Shown piece by piece: positions 6,477-13,679 of a DNA stretch of 31,870 nucleotides. Every line of letters starts with the position of its first letter. Within the stretch, counting starts at the first letter, position 1. A model generated the notes under the pieces. The model was not told the DNA's origin. It saw only the letters and a list, made by a program, of their open reading frames with translations, and searched no databases. The stretch comes from Patescibacteria group bacterium UBA7522 (lineage in GTDB: Bacteria > Patescibacteriota > CPR2 > UBA1875): assembly GCA_002476865.1 (NCBI GenBank), contig DLNA01000006.1, forward strand, positions 1-31,870, written 5' to 3'. Position numbers and translations under genes: made by a program.

Positions 6477-8570
6477 ATGTCTAAAAAATTAGGTAATGTT
6501 TCTGTTTCAGCTGAAATCGAGGGACAAAATTTTGATTTGGCTACCGGTAAATTGGGTCTTTTGGCCTCCGGATCGGCCATCTGCACTGTTGGCGAATCGG
6601 TTGTAATGGCTAATGTTGTTGTTGGAGAGGGACCGGATCGAGAGCGTGATTATTTTCCTCTTTCGGTTGATTTTGAGGATAAATGGTATGCTACTGGCAA
6701 AATATCCGGTTCAAGATTTATTAAAAGAGAGGGCAGGCCTTCGGAGCTGGCTACTCTTCGGTCAAGAATGATTGATCGGCCTATCCGGCCAATGTTTCCA
6801 AGCGGATATATGAACGAAATTCAGCTTATCGTGACTCCACTTTCACTTGATCTTGAAATGGATCCTGTTGTTCTTGGCATCAACGCCTCTTCTGCCGCCC
6901 TGATGATGAGCGAAGCACCTTTCGAAGGACCGATCGCTGCAGTTCGTGTCGGCGAGGTCGATGGAAAGATAAAATTCAATCCATCCTATAAAGAACTCAA
7001 GGACTCCAAACTAAGTATTTTAGTGGTTGGAACAAAAGACGCTGTCACAATGATTGAGGCCGAAATGAACGAACTACCAGAAGATAAATTCGTTCAAGTC
7101 GTCTCAAGAGCTCACGAAATCTTGAAGAAAAACATTGAACTCCAGGAGCAACTCCTATCAAAGGTCTCTAAAAAAGAGAAAAAAACTGAGCTCCTTTTGC
7201 CAGACGAAAGGGCCGTAATCGATGTAAAGAAATATCTTGAAGGCAAACTGGGTCCAGCCATTAGGCATGAAGATAAGATGGCTAGGAAGAACATTTTAGC
7301 AGACCTCGAGGACGAAGTAATGGAGCATTTTGCGGAAGGTTACGAAGAAAAAGATATTAGAGAATCTTTCGATAAAGCAATCAAGGCCGAGGTCAGAAGA
7401 GCCATATTAGAAGAGGGTGTCCGGCCAGACGGAAGAAAGATGGATGAAGTTAGGACTCTTTCGGCCGAAGTCGGGCTACTAGCCAGAGCTCACGGTTCAG
7501 GGCTTTTTAACAGAGGTATAACCCAGGTTCTTTCTATTACCACCCTTGGCTCTCCAAGCAAAGCCCAAATAATTGATGCCATGGATCAAGACGAGGAAAA
7601 ATTCTACATGCATCACTATAACGATTCGCCCTTTGCCTATGGCGAAACGGGTCGATTGGGGCCGGGGCGCCGTGCAATTGGTCATGGGTTTTTAGCCGAA
7701 AAAGCCCTCTTGGCTGTCTTACCAAAACACGAAGATTTCCCCTATACCATTAGAGTCGTTTCAGAAGTTATGTCTTGCAACGGCTCCTCCTCAATGGCTT
7801 CGGTTTGTGGATCTTCGCTTTCATTGGCAGATGCCGGAGTACCAATCAAAAATCATGTGGCCGGAATAGCAATGGGACTTATTACTGAAGATGGTACGCT
7901 TGATAATAAATACGAAATATTAACCGATATTCAGGCCGCAGAAGATTTTGCCGGAGATATGGACTTTAAAGCCGCGGGCACAAGAGAAGGCCTAACCGCC
8001 TTTCAGCTAGATATTAAGATTAAGGGCCTTAAAATTGACTTCATTACCGAAGTTCTAAATAAGGCAAAGGTCGCAAGAGAACAGATATTAGATGTTATGG
8101 AAGAAACTATTCCGGAACCAAAAAAGGAGATGTCAAAATACGCACCACGACTAACAACTCTTAAAATAAATCCGGACAAAATTCGAACCGTTATCGGAAA
8201 GGGCGGCGAAATGATTAACAAAATTATCGCCGAAACCGGCACTGAGATTGACATTACCGATGATGGCACTATTGTTATCGCCTCGATTAACGGTGAAGAT
8301 TCGGCCAAAGCAATTGAATGGATCAAAGGACTCACCGACGAACCAGAGGTCGGAAAGGTCTACGACGCCAGGGTTGTAAAGGTGATGGATTTTGGCGCTT
8401 TTGTCGAGTTTATGCCCGGCCAGGAAGGACTAGTGCACGTTTCCGAGATTTCAGACGAAAGAGTTGAAAACGTTAGTGATGTTCTAAAAGAAGGACAAGA
8501 AGTTAGGGTAAAGCTCTTTGAAATCGATAAGATGGGCCGAAAAAATCTTTCGATCAAAAAAGCGAAATAG
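6477..8570 (+). CDS. pnp: polyribonucleotide nucleotidyltransferase (PNPase)
   Basis: Phosphorolytic 3'-5' exoribonuclease of RNA decay. The 697 residues show the complete architecture: first RNase PH-like domain (about 10-215), helical linker domain, second catalytic RNase PH domain (about 305-540) with FNRGITQVLSITTLG and the acidic LTDIQAAEDFAGDMDFK cluster, KH domain (about 555-615, IRTVIGKGGEMINKI) and S1 domain (about 622-692, GKVYDARVVKVMDFGAFVEF). The start follows GGAAAGGA with good spacing. It lies behind rpsO with a processing-type hairpin and ends in a terminator whose 3' arm runs into the next gene's promoter. Confidence 0.98.
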   Translation: MSKKLGNVSVSAEIEGQNFDLATGKLGLLASGSAICTVGESVVMANVVVGEGPDRERDYFPLSVDFEDKWYATGKISGSRFIKREGRPSELATLRSRMIDRPIRPMFPSGYMNEIQLIVTPLSLDLEMDPVVLGINASSAALMMSEAPFEGPIAAVRVGEVDGKIKFNPSYKELKDSKLSILVVGTKDAVTMIEAEMNELPEDKFVQVVSRAHEILKKNIELQEQLLSKVSKKEKKTELLLPDERAVIDVKKYLEGKLGPAIRHEDKMARKNILADLEDEVMEHFAEGYEEKDIRESFDKAIKAEVRRAILEEGVRPDGRKMDEVRTLSAEVGLLARAHGSGLFNRGITQVLSITTLGSPSKAQIIDAMDQDEEKFYMHHYNDSPFAYGETGRLGPGRRAIGHGFLAEKALLAVLPKHEDFPYTIRVVSEVMSCNGSSSMASVCGSSLSLADAGVPIKNHVAGIAMGLITEDGTLDNKYEILTDIQAAEDFAGDMDFKAAGTREGLTAFQLDIKIKGLKIDFITEVLNKAKVAREQILDVMEETIPEPKKEMSKYAPRLTTLKINPDKIRTVIGKGGEMINKIIAETGTEIDITDDGTIVIASINGEDSAKAIEWIKGLTDEPEVGKVYDARVVKVMDFGAFVEFMPGQEGLVHVSEISDERVENVSDVLKEGQEVRVKLFEIDKMGRKNLSIKKAK

Positions 8571-8587
8571 TTTTCCCTTAAAGTAAC

Positions 8588-8619
8588 AACAAAAGAGGCG
8601 CGAAAGCGTCTCTTTTGTT
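8588..8619 (+). terminator. intrinsic terminator of pnp, overlapping the next promoter
   Basis: 13-bp stem AACAAAAGAGGCG / CGTCTCTTTTGTT (one G-T wobble) with loop CGAAAG. Its last base is the first T of the downstream TATAAT. Confidence 0.85.
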
Positions 8620-8624
8620 ATAAT
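8619..8624 (+). promoter_or_regulatory. -10 box of leaderless gene at 8631
   Basis: Perfect TATAAT, 6 nt before the ATG, overlapping the 3' end of the pnp terminator. Confidence 0.55.
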
Positions 8625-8630
8625 AAAGAT

Positions 8631-8891
8631 ATGGGAGAAAACTATAATCCAGAAGAATACAACGAATATCTAGGGTGGAGAAGAGAACGAGAAGAGACAT
8701 CCTTAAAAGCCGGTGATTCAGTTAGGGTCCCTCGATCCGACGGAACGGTAGATGAATCGGAAGATGGCTGGAAGATTAAGTTTATTTTCCCCGACGAAAA
8801 AGGTGAACAAATTGCTTCTCTTCAAAACAAAGAAAGAGGACTAGCCAAAGAGATACCCCTCGAAACCCTAGCAAAACACAACGAAAAATAA
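8631..8891 (+). CDS. small hypothetical protein
   Basis: An unrecognised 86-residue acidic protein (MGENYNPEEYNEYLGWRRER). The middle reads AGDSVRVPRSDGTVDESEDGWKI, which looks like a short beta-barrel (KOW/SH3-like) segment. It is followed by a basic/acidic helical tail ending LAKEIPLETLAKHNEK. There is no signal peptide, transmembrane helix or cysteine. Evidence that it is real: a consensus TATAAT exactly 6 nt before the ATG, an open frame with normal codon use, and only 8 nt to the metallophosphoesterase gene, with which it is probably co-transcribed. No function can be assigned. Confidence 0.7.
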   Translation: MGENYNPEEYNEYLGWRREREETSLKAGDSVRVPRSDGTVDESEDGWKIKFIFPDEKGEQIASLQNKERGLAKEIPLETLAKHNEK

Positions 8892-8899
8892 TTTTTAAT

Positions 8900-9385
8900 A
8901 TGAAGATTGCCATATTGTCCGATATTCACGATAATCAAACGCGCCTCGGGGAGGCACTCACTATTTGCGCCAAAGAAAAGATTGAAACCTGTATCTGCTG
9001 CGGGGATGTCGGGATCCTGGCCACTGCTCAGATGATATTTGATTCATTTCGAAATGTATATTTCGCCCTTGGAAATGCCGACTTTAATCTCCGTGGCAAA
9101 ACGGGCCTCTTTTCGGAGAATGTAATCTATAACGAGGATTTTCTGGAGATTAAGATAGATGGTTTAAAAATCGCCGCCGTTCACCATGATTACAAGGCGC
9201 GTAGCTTGGCCGAGGCCAAGAGATACGATGTTGTTTTTTATGGCCACACCCATACCCCTTGGAAGAAAAAAATCAAAAAAACAACTATCTTAAATCCGGG
9301 CGAAATTTCGGGTCAATTCGGTAGGGCCTCGTTTGCAATCTTTGACACCAAAACCCAAAAAGCCATCCTAAAAATAATCGACTAA
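8900..9385 (+). CDS. YfcE/MJ0936-type metallophosphoesterase
   Basis: A 161-residue calcineurin-like phosphoesterase. Metal-binding motifs are complete: SDIHDN (Asp8, His10), CCGDVG (Asp36), GNAD (Asn59, Asp61), AAVHHD, and GHTHTP near residue 115, followed by LNPGEIS. Small proteins of this family are cytoplasmic, metal-dependent phosphodiesterases with poorly defined natural substrates. GNAD replaces the more common GNCD. No Shine-Dalgarno site is seen before the ATG; translation is probably coupled to the gene 8 nt upstream. Confidence 0.92.
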   Translation: MKIAILSDIHDNQTRLGEALTICAKEKIETCICCGDVGILATAQMIFDSFRNVYFALGNADFNLRGKTGLFSENVIYNEDFLEIKIDGLKIAAVHHDYKARSLAEAKRYDVVFYGHTHTPWKKKIKKTTILNPGEISGQFGRASFAIFDTKTQKAILKIID

Positions 9386-9493
9386 ACAGGACCCGGTCTC
9401 CGTATACCTATTTGACCGGTCTGTCGACCGAGGCCCCCCCTTGAACCCGTCAAATCTCTGGTCTCCGGATGCTGTTCTCTGTATACTTAAGTT
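9386..9493 (+). other. intergenic region with small repeats
   Basis: Contains GGTCTCCG twice (9395-9402 and 9460-9467), each followed at a distance by GTATAC, and a hairpin CGGTC-TGTC-GACCG (9417-9430) followed by a C-run. There is no U-tract. It may be a weak terminator plus a partial duplication of promoter sequence. Confidence 0.35.
9482..9487 (+). promoter_or_regulatory. -10 box of leaderless phosphoglucose isomerase gene
   Basis: TATACT exactly 6 nt before the ATG at 9494; no ribosome-binding site. Confidence 0.55.
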
Positions 9494-10261
9494 ATGAAAA
9501 ATTTACAAAAAGAGTCCGGCCTACCTATTAGTATCGATGGTAATAATCTTATTTACAACAAAGCCATCTTTCCCATAGAACCAAAGACCCGTAGCTACGA
9601 GGATGCTAAAGACGTTTATTTAGAAAAAAATGCCAAGAACCAAGACCTTTACTATATGTATCGCTACTTTGAAGGAGACAAAGCAAAAATATTCGAGGAA
9701 AATAAATCCGAATATGATATCACGGTCCTAAAAAACGGAAAGATAGGCCCAGAACCGATAAAAACCGTTGGCCACTATCACTCCAATGTTCCCGAAGCGG
9801 AGATATCCTATCCGGAGGTGTACGAGGTCATCGCCGGAGAGATTACCTATCTGCTACAGAGCAAACCAAGCAAAGATGATAAGGTTGACGTTATAATTAT
9901 TGAAGCCAAAACGGGCGATAAGATTGTCGTGCCCCCGAATTATGGTCACGTGAGCATAAATCGAGGCAACTCCGTAGCGATCTCTTCGAATATTCAGCGG
10001 CGAGACCTACCGGCCAGTGTCGATTATAATACCCTTGCCAAAACAAACGGCGCCGCTCTCTACTATGACGGAAAAGATTGGGCCGAAAATTATAATTACC
10101 AGATTGCATCCCGCCAAATCGTTCATCCAAAAGATAAGCCGGAGTGGGGACTCGAAAAAAACAAACCACTTTATACCTCATTTACAGAAAGTCCCGAAAA
10201 ATTCAAGTGGCTTATTAAACCTCAATGCTTTGATTTCTCTGATGTCTGGCAAAAAATTTAG
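9494..10261 (+). CDS. cupin-type glucose-6-phosphate isomerase
   Basis: Interconverts glucose-6-phosphate and fructose-6-phosphate. The protein is a 255-residue cupin of the archaeal-type phosphoglucose isomerase family, unrelated to the classical Pgi fold. Metal ligands fit the Pyrococcus-type pattern: His94 and His96 in TVGHYH, Glu108 in YPEVYEVIAG, and His152 in VPPNYGHVSIN. The protein extends about 60 residues beyond the small archaeal enzymes at the C-terminus. The start is set by TATACT exactly 6 nt upstream. It stands alone between the phosphoesterase gene and tRNA-Ser. Another sugar-binding cupin is possible, but the combined motifs make isomerase the best call. Confidence 0.85.
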   Translation: MKNLQKESGLPISIDGNNLIYNKAIFPIEPKTRSYEDAKDVYLEKNAKNQDLYYMYRYFEGDKAKIFEENKSEYDITVLKNGKIGPEPIKTVGHYHSNVPEAEISYPEVYEVIAGEITYLLQSKPSKDDKVDVIIIEAKTGDKIVVPPNYGHVSINRGNSVAISSNIQRRDLPASVDYNTLAKTNGAALYYDGKDWAENYNYQIASRQIVHPKDKPEWGLEKNKPLYTSFTESPEKFKWLIKPQCFDFSDVWQKI

Positions 10262-10287
10262 ACCTTAATAAATAAACAAATTTACGT

Positions 10288-10293
10288 TATAAT
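10288..10293 (+). promoter_or_regulatory. probable -10 box for tRNA-Ser transcript
   Basis: TATAAT about 95 nt upstream of the mature tRNA-Ser end, with no ORF between. A 5' leader would be removed by RNase P. Confidence 0.35.
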
Positions 10294-10334
10294 GAGCCAC
10301 GTCTCAAAACCAATAAAATTGATTAATTCGGTAC

Positions 10335-10368
10335 CCATTTAAAATTTCAAAATTGTAAATTAAAAACT
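10335..10368. repeat. AT-rich intergenic repeat (copy A)
   Basis: Run of AATTT/AAATT words (TTTAAAATTTCAAAATTG...) of the type dispersed at operon ends in this window; see copies at 13442, 16547, 18792, 18926, 24417, 28738 and 29256. Confidence 0.4.
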
Positions 10369-10389
10369 ACAAAGCAGATGATTCATTTT

Positions 10390-10480
10390 GGTGGGGTCGC
10401 ATAGTTGGTCTAGTGCGCACGCTTGGAAAGCGTGTATGTCGGCAACGGCATCGAGGGTTCGAATCCCTCCCCCACCGCCA
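10390..10480 (+). tRNA. tRNA-Ser (anticodon GGA)
   Basis: Class II tRNA with a long variable arm (GTCGGCAACGGC region). Acceptor GGTGGGG/CCCCACC, anticodon arm CACGC-TTGGAAA-GCGTG (anticodon GGA, reads TCC/TCT), T arm GAGGG-TTCGAAT-CCCTC, discriminator G and encoded CCA, all as expected for serine. Confidence 0.96.
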
Positions 10481-10524
10481 ATTTTAGCTAAATATTTAAA
10501 CTACGAATTTTAATCTCAAAGATG

Positions 10525-10558
10525 TATAATAAAAAAGGAGTTGGGGGACTTAAGTCCC
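10525..10558 (+). promoter_or_regulatory. dnaG promoter and leader hairpin
   Basis: TATAAT (10525-10530), then a leader containing GGAG (10537-10540) and a perfect palindrome GGGACTTAAGTCCC (10545-10558) ending 12 nt before the ATG. The short hairpin stands where a ribosome would land and could dampen initiation. Confidence 0.45.
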
Positions 10559-10570
10559 TCCTTGTTTATA

Positions 10571-12325
10571 ATGAACGAGATTGAAGAGATAAAAAATCGA
10601 GTTGATATTTTGGAGATTGTTGGTGGCTACGTTGATCTTAAAAAAGCGGGCCGAAACTACAAAGGTCTCTGCCCTTTTCATGCCGAAAAAACGCCCTCCT
10701 TTATGGTTTCACCCGAAAAACAGATTTGGCGATGCTTTGGAGCTTGCAACGAGGGAGGCGACGCCTTTTCGTTTTTGCAAAAAGTTGAGGGTCTTTCATT
10801 CGGCGAGGCAATTCAAAAACTAGCAGAAAAAACAGGAGTTAAACTTGAAAGAAAAAGTTACGAAAAAGATGAGTCCAAAAGAGTCCTTTTTAGCGCCAAT
10901 CGGATTGCAACTGATTTTTACAAAGAATTACTAGGAGAAAAAGAAGGCGAGGTAGCCAAAAAATATTTAATTCAAAAGAGATCTTTATCCGAAAAGACAA
11001 TCAGCGACTTTGAGCTTGGCTTTGCACCGAGGAGCAAAAAAAATCTTATCAAAGAACTAGAAAAACACAACATAAAAGAAAACGAGTCCCAAAGAGCTGG
11101 ATTGGCCAAAGAAAAAAACGGGATCTTTCTTGATTTTTTCTGGAATCGCTTAATGTTTCCAATAAAAGATTCTGGCGGACAAACGATCGCTTTTTCGGCT
11201 AGAGTTTTAGACGACTCCTTGCCAAAATACATAAACACCCCAGAAACAGACATCTACTCTAAGTCGAATTCTCTCTACGGTCTTGATCTAGCCAAAGAAT
11301 CGATCCGAAAACTGGACTATGCAATCTTGGTCGAAGGCATGATGGACGTAGTTGCCTCGCATCAAGCCGGAGTAAAAAACGTTGTTGCGCCCGGCGGAAC
11401 CGCCTTAACAGAGAGTCAATTACGACTAATACAAAGGTTTACAAAAAATATTAAACTCGCTTTTGATATCGATTTTGCCGGGAGCGAAGCGACTAGGCGA
11501 GCGATTGAAATTGCTTGGCAGATGGGCTTTAACATTAAAGTCATCACAATTCCCGAAGGCAAAGACCCGGGAGATATCGCTATAACAAAAACAGCTGTTT
11601 GGAAAAAAGCCATTAAAGATGCCAAATATGTTGTTGATTATCTTTTCGATGAATCTTTGAAAAAATTTAACAAAAAAGATGCCATAGGGAGAAGATACAT
11701 TGCAAAAGAACTATTGCCAGTTATCAAGCGAATTCCGGACGCAATTGAAAAAGATACCTATATAAAGCGACTCGCCAACGAACTCTTAGTTGACGAGGAA
11801 AGCATTCAAAAAGCTCTTAAAAATATCTCTCTCCCAAAAGAAAAAAGAGAGAAGGCCGAAAAGACAAAAACTATCAAAAACTATCAATCAGAACTGGAAA
11901 AAAACACGATTGGACTTTTGGCACTGCTTCCAAATTATCTTGATTTTGCGGAAACAATATTAGAAAAAGAGGACTTCACAGATGGTAAGGTAGGAATTTT
12001 TTATGAAAAAATGGTAAAATACTATGAGAAAAATAAGGATTTTTCAGAGAGCAAATTTTTAGCTTCCTTAAAAAAAGGAGATGGCGAGGTTTTTAAGCAC
12101 TATATTCTTTATGCCGAGACCAATTTTTCAGATCTCGATGAAGAAAAAAGAGCCGAAGAGATTTATTTTGGTGCAAAGAGGATAAAGAAAAATTCACTCG
12201 CGCAAAAGAAAGAACTGCTCACAAAAAAAATAAAAGAATTTGAAGAATCCAATGACCATAAAGGTGCCGAAAAGGCCCTAAAAGAATTAAACGCCGTTCA
12301 TCTTGAAGAACGACGAATAAGTTAA
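10571..12325 (+). CDS. dnaG: DNA primase
   Basis: Synthesises RNA primers for replication. The start is placed at the ATG giving MNEIEEIKNRVDILEIV, the canonical DnaG N-terminus; an in-frame TTG at 10541 lies in the leader. Length is 584 residues. The N-terminal zinc ribbon reads CPFH (Cys34, His37) and CFGAC (Cys55, Cys59), i.e. CX3C instead of the usual CX2C. The TOPRIM domain (about 250-340) shows AILVEGMMDVVASHQAG and AFDIDFAGSEA. The C-terminal DnaB-interaction region from about 440 is helical and poorly conserved. rpoD follows after 31 nt, the classic dnaG-rpoD pair, without rpsU in front. Confidence 0.97.
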   Translation: MNEIEEIKNRVDILEIVGGYVDLKKAGRNYKGLCPFHAEKTPSFMVSPEKQIWRCFGACNEGGDAFSFLQKVEGLSFGEAIQKLAEKTGVKLERKSYEKDESKRVLFSANRIATDFYKELLGEKEGEVAKKYLIQKRSLSEKTISDFELGFAPRSKKNLIKELEKHNIKENESQRAGLAKEKNGIFLDFFWNRLMFPIKDSGGQTIAFSARVLDDSLPKYINTPETDIYSKSNSLYGLDLAKESIRKLDYAILVEGMMDVVASHQAGVKNVVAPGGTALTESQLRLIQRFTKNIKLAFDIDFAGSEATRRAIEIAWQMGFNIKVITIPEGKDPGDIAITKTAVWKKAIKDAKYVVDYLFDESLKKFNKKDAIGRRYIAKELLPVIKRIPDAIEKDTYIKRLANELLVDEESIQKALKNISLPKEKREKAEKTKTIKNYQSELEKNTIGLLALLPNYLDFAETILEKEDFTDGKVGIFYEKMVKYYEKNKDFSESKFLASLKKGDGEVFKHYILYAETNFSDLDEEKRAEEIYFGAKRIKKNSLAQKKELLTKKIKEFEESNDHKGAEKALKELNAVHLEERRIS

Positions 12326-12329
12326 GTTA

Positions 12330-12352
12330 CGCCCAACGGGCGCTACAAGGAG
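12330..12352 (+). promoter_or_regulatory. dnaG-rpoD spacer hairpin and rpoD ribosome-binding site
   Basis: Inverted repeat CGCCC-AAC-GGGCG (12330-12342) just after the dnaG stop, then AAGGAG (12347-12352) 4 nt before the rpoD ATG. No U-run follows the hairpin, so it may be a processing or stability element. Confidence 0.45.
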
Positions 12353-12356
12353 TTTT

Positions 12357-13430
12357 ATGACAGAGACAAAAGATAAATCCCTAAAAGATCTTATTAAAAA
12401 GGGGAAAAGCCAGGGATTTGTAACCCAAGATGAGGTTATGTCCGCCATCCCAAACGTTGAGGAAAACGTTGAAATGCTTGATGAATTTTATTCTATTCTC
12501 CTAGACGAGGGCATCGAAGTTACAGACAAAAGAAGCGAAATGATATGGAAAACCGATGAAGATGAAGAAGACGTCGAGATCGGAAACGATGATCTAGCCG
12601 GATTAGCCGACGATTCTGTTCGTATGTATCTTCGAGAGATAGGAAAGATTCCTCTAATTAACCAGGAAAGGGAAGTTGAGCTCGCTAAAAAAATCGAGAA
12701 GGGTGACAAAAAAGCAAAAAAAGATTTGGCCGAAGCCAATTTGCGCTTGGTTGTTTCTATCGCTAAAAGATATATCGGACGAGGCCTTGATCTTTTAGAT
12801 CTCATCGAAGAGGGTAATACTGGTCTTCTTAGGGCCGTTGAAAAATTTGACTATAAGAGGGGGTATAAATTTTCAACCTATGCAACCTGGTGGATTCGCC
12901 AAGCCATTACTCGCGCCATCGCTGACCAATCAAGAACTATACGTATTCCCGTTCATATGGTCGAATCAATCAATAAAATGATCCGAGTCCAACGCCAGCT
13001 AGTTCAGGAGCTTGGAAGAGAGCCGATGCCCGAAGAGATCGCCGCTGAAATGGAGGTGGATGTTGATAAAATTAATAATATGATTAAGATATCGCAAGAC
13101 ACTATTCCGCTAGAATCACCTGTCGGGGAAGAAGAGGACTCAGTTCTTGCTGATTTTATTGAAGATCAGGACTCGATGACTCCAGACGAAGCTGCTACTT
13201 ACGAACTCTTAAAAGATCATATTTCTGAAGTTTTAAAAATGCTAGCCCCCAGAGAACAAAAAATCTTAAGGATGAGGTTTGGCCTAGAAGACGGTCGATC
13301 GCACACCCTAGAAGAGACCGGACAAGAGTTTGGAGTAACTAGAGAGAGAATTCGCCAAATAGAAGCGAAAGCGCTATCAAAACTAAAAAAGCACCGTGAC
13401 TCCAAAAAACTGAAGGACTATTTAGGATAA
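12357..13430 (+). CDS. rpoD: RNA polymerase primary sigma factor (sigma-70)
   Basis: Housekeeping sigma factor, 357 residues, short for the group because the non-conserved insert between regions 1.2 and 2 is missing. Seen are region 1.1 (residues 1-60), an acidic linker (EDEEDVEIG), region 1.2 (DSVRMYLREIGKIPLI), regions 2.1-2.4 (LRLVVSIAKRYIGRGLDLLDLI, EEGNTGLLRAVEKFDY, KFSTYATWWIRQAI, TRAIADQSRTIRIPVH), region 3, and region 4 with LEETGQEFGVTRERIRQIEAKALSKL. Region 2.4 is canonical, in line with the TATAAT-like -10 boxes found here. It is translated from its own AAGGAG site after dnaG. No GC-rich terminator follows; an AT-rich repeat does. Confidence 0.97.
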   Translation: MTETKDKSLKDLIKKGKSQGFVTQDEVMSAIPNVEENVEMLDEFYSILLDEGIEVTDKRSEMIWKTDEDEEDVEIGNDDLAGLADDSVRMYLREIGKIPLINQEREVELAKKIEKGDKKAKKDLAEANLRLVVSIAKRYIGRGLDLLDLIEEGNTGLLRAVEKFDYKRGYKFSTYATWWIRQAITRAIADQSRTIRIPVHMVESINKMIRVQRQLVQELGREPMPEEIAAEMEVDVDKINNMIKISQDTIPLESPVGEEEDSVLADFIEDQDSMTPDEAATYELLKDHISEVLKMLAPREQKILRMRFGLEDGRSHTLEETGQEFGVTRERIRQIEAKALSKLKKHRDSKKLKDYLG

Positions 13431-13441
13431 TTTAGAATGAC

Positions 13442-13525
13442 GAATTTTGAATTTTTAATCAACTAATTAATGCGAACTTTAATCCAAACTAGAAATTCAA
13501 ATTTAGAAATTAAATTATAAATTGG
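13442..13525. repeat. AT-rich intergenic repeat (copy B)
   Basis: GAATTTTGAATTTTTAAT, then a second block AGAAATTCAAATTTAGAAAT. GAATTTTGAATTT-type words recur near 24463-24478 in copy E. It lies after rpoD, which lacks a conventional terminator. Confidence 0.45.
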
Positions 13526-13553
13526 TTGAAATTTATTTCGGACAATCTATAAT
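13526..13553 (+). promoter_or_regulatory. sigma-70 promoter of a short transcript upstream of polA
   Basis: TTGAAA (13526-13531), 16-nt spacer, perfect TATAAT (13548-13553). The predicted transcription start is near 13560. Confidence 0.55.
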
Positions 13554-13559
13554 TGTCTA

Positions 13560-13623
13560 TAAGGGGGAGCGACAAAGTTCTTTGTCGCTGGTACAAAAAG
13601 AACCGCAGTGCGGTTCTTTTTGT
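13560..13623 (+). ncRNA. candidate small RNA of two hairpins
   Basis: Between the promoter at 13526-13553 and polA, the predicted transcript opens with AAGGGGGAG. It then forms a perfect 10-bp hairpin AGCGACAAAG-TT-CTTTGTCGCT (13568-13589) and ends in a long terminator stem, ACAAAAAGAACCGCA pairing with TGCGGTTCTTTTTGT (13593-13623). No start codon follows the purine-rich segment before the terminator, so no peptide is encoded. polA has its own promoter 45 nt downstream. It could be a trans-acting RNA, or a remnant leader. No known family was recognised. Confidence 0.45.
13593..13623 (+). terminator. intrinsic terminator ahead of polA
   Basis: ACAAAAAGAACCGCA pairs with TGCGGTTCTTTTTGT around a small CAGTG loop; the U-run lies in the 3' arm and in the following TTTTT. 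Confidence 0.8.
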
Positions 13624-13667
13624 TTTTAGCCGTCGCTATTCGGCTGGCCTCTAATCCCTGTTCTTTG

Positions 13668-13673
13668 TATACT
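13668..13673 (+). promoter_or_regulatory. -10 box of leaderless polA
   Basis: TATACT exactly 6 nt before the ATG at 13680. It decides the polA start and rules out the upstream in-frame GTG, which lies inside the terminator. Confidence 0.55.
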
Positions 13674-13679
13674 ATTGAT

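Noticed and set aside
10541..10570. TTG start for dnaG
   Set aside because: The extra residues fall in a leader hairpin, and canonical DnaG begins at the ATG at 10571.
13667..13673. GTATACT before polA (and at 9481-9487) as extra LexA sites
   Set aside because: They coincide with the -10 boxes and lack a second copy, so they need no operator explanation.
13608..13679. Longer polA reading frame from an upstream GTG
   Set aside because: The GTG lies inside the terminator stem; the leaderless -10 box and the family N-terminus place the start at 13680.
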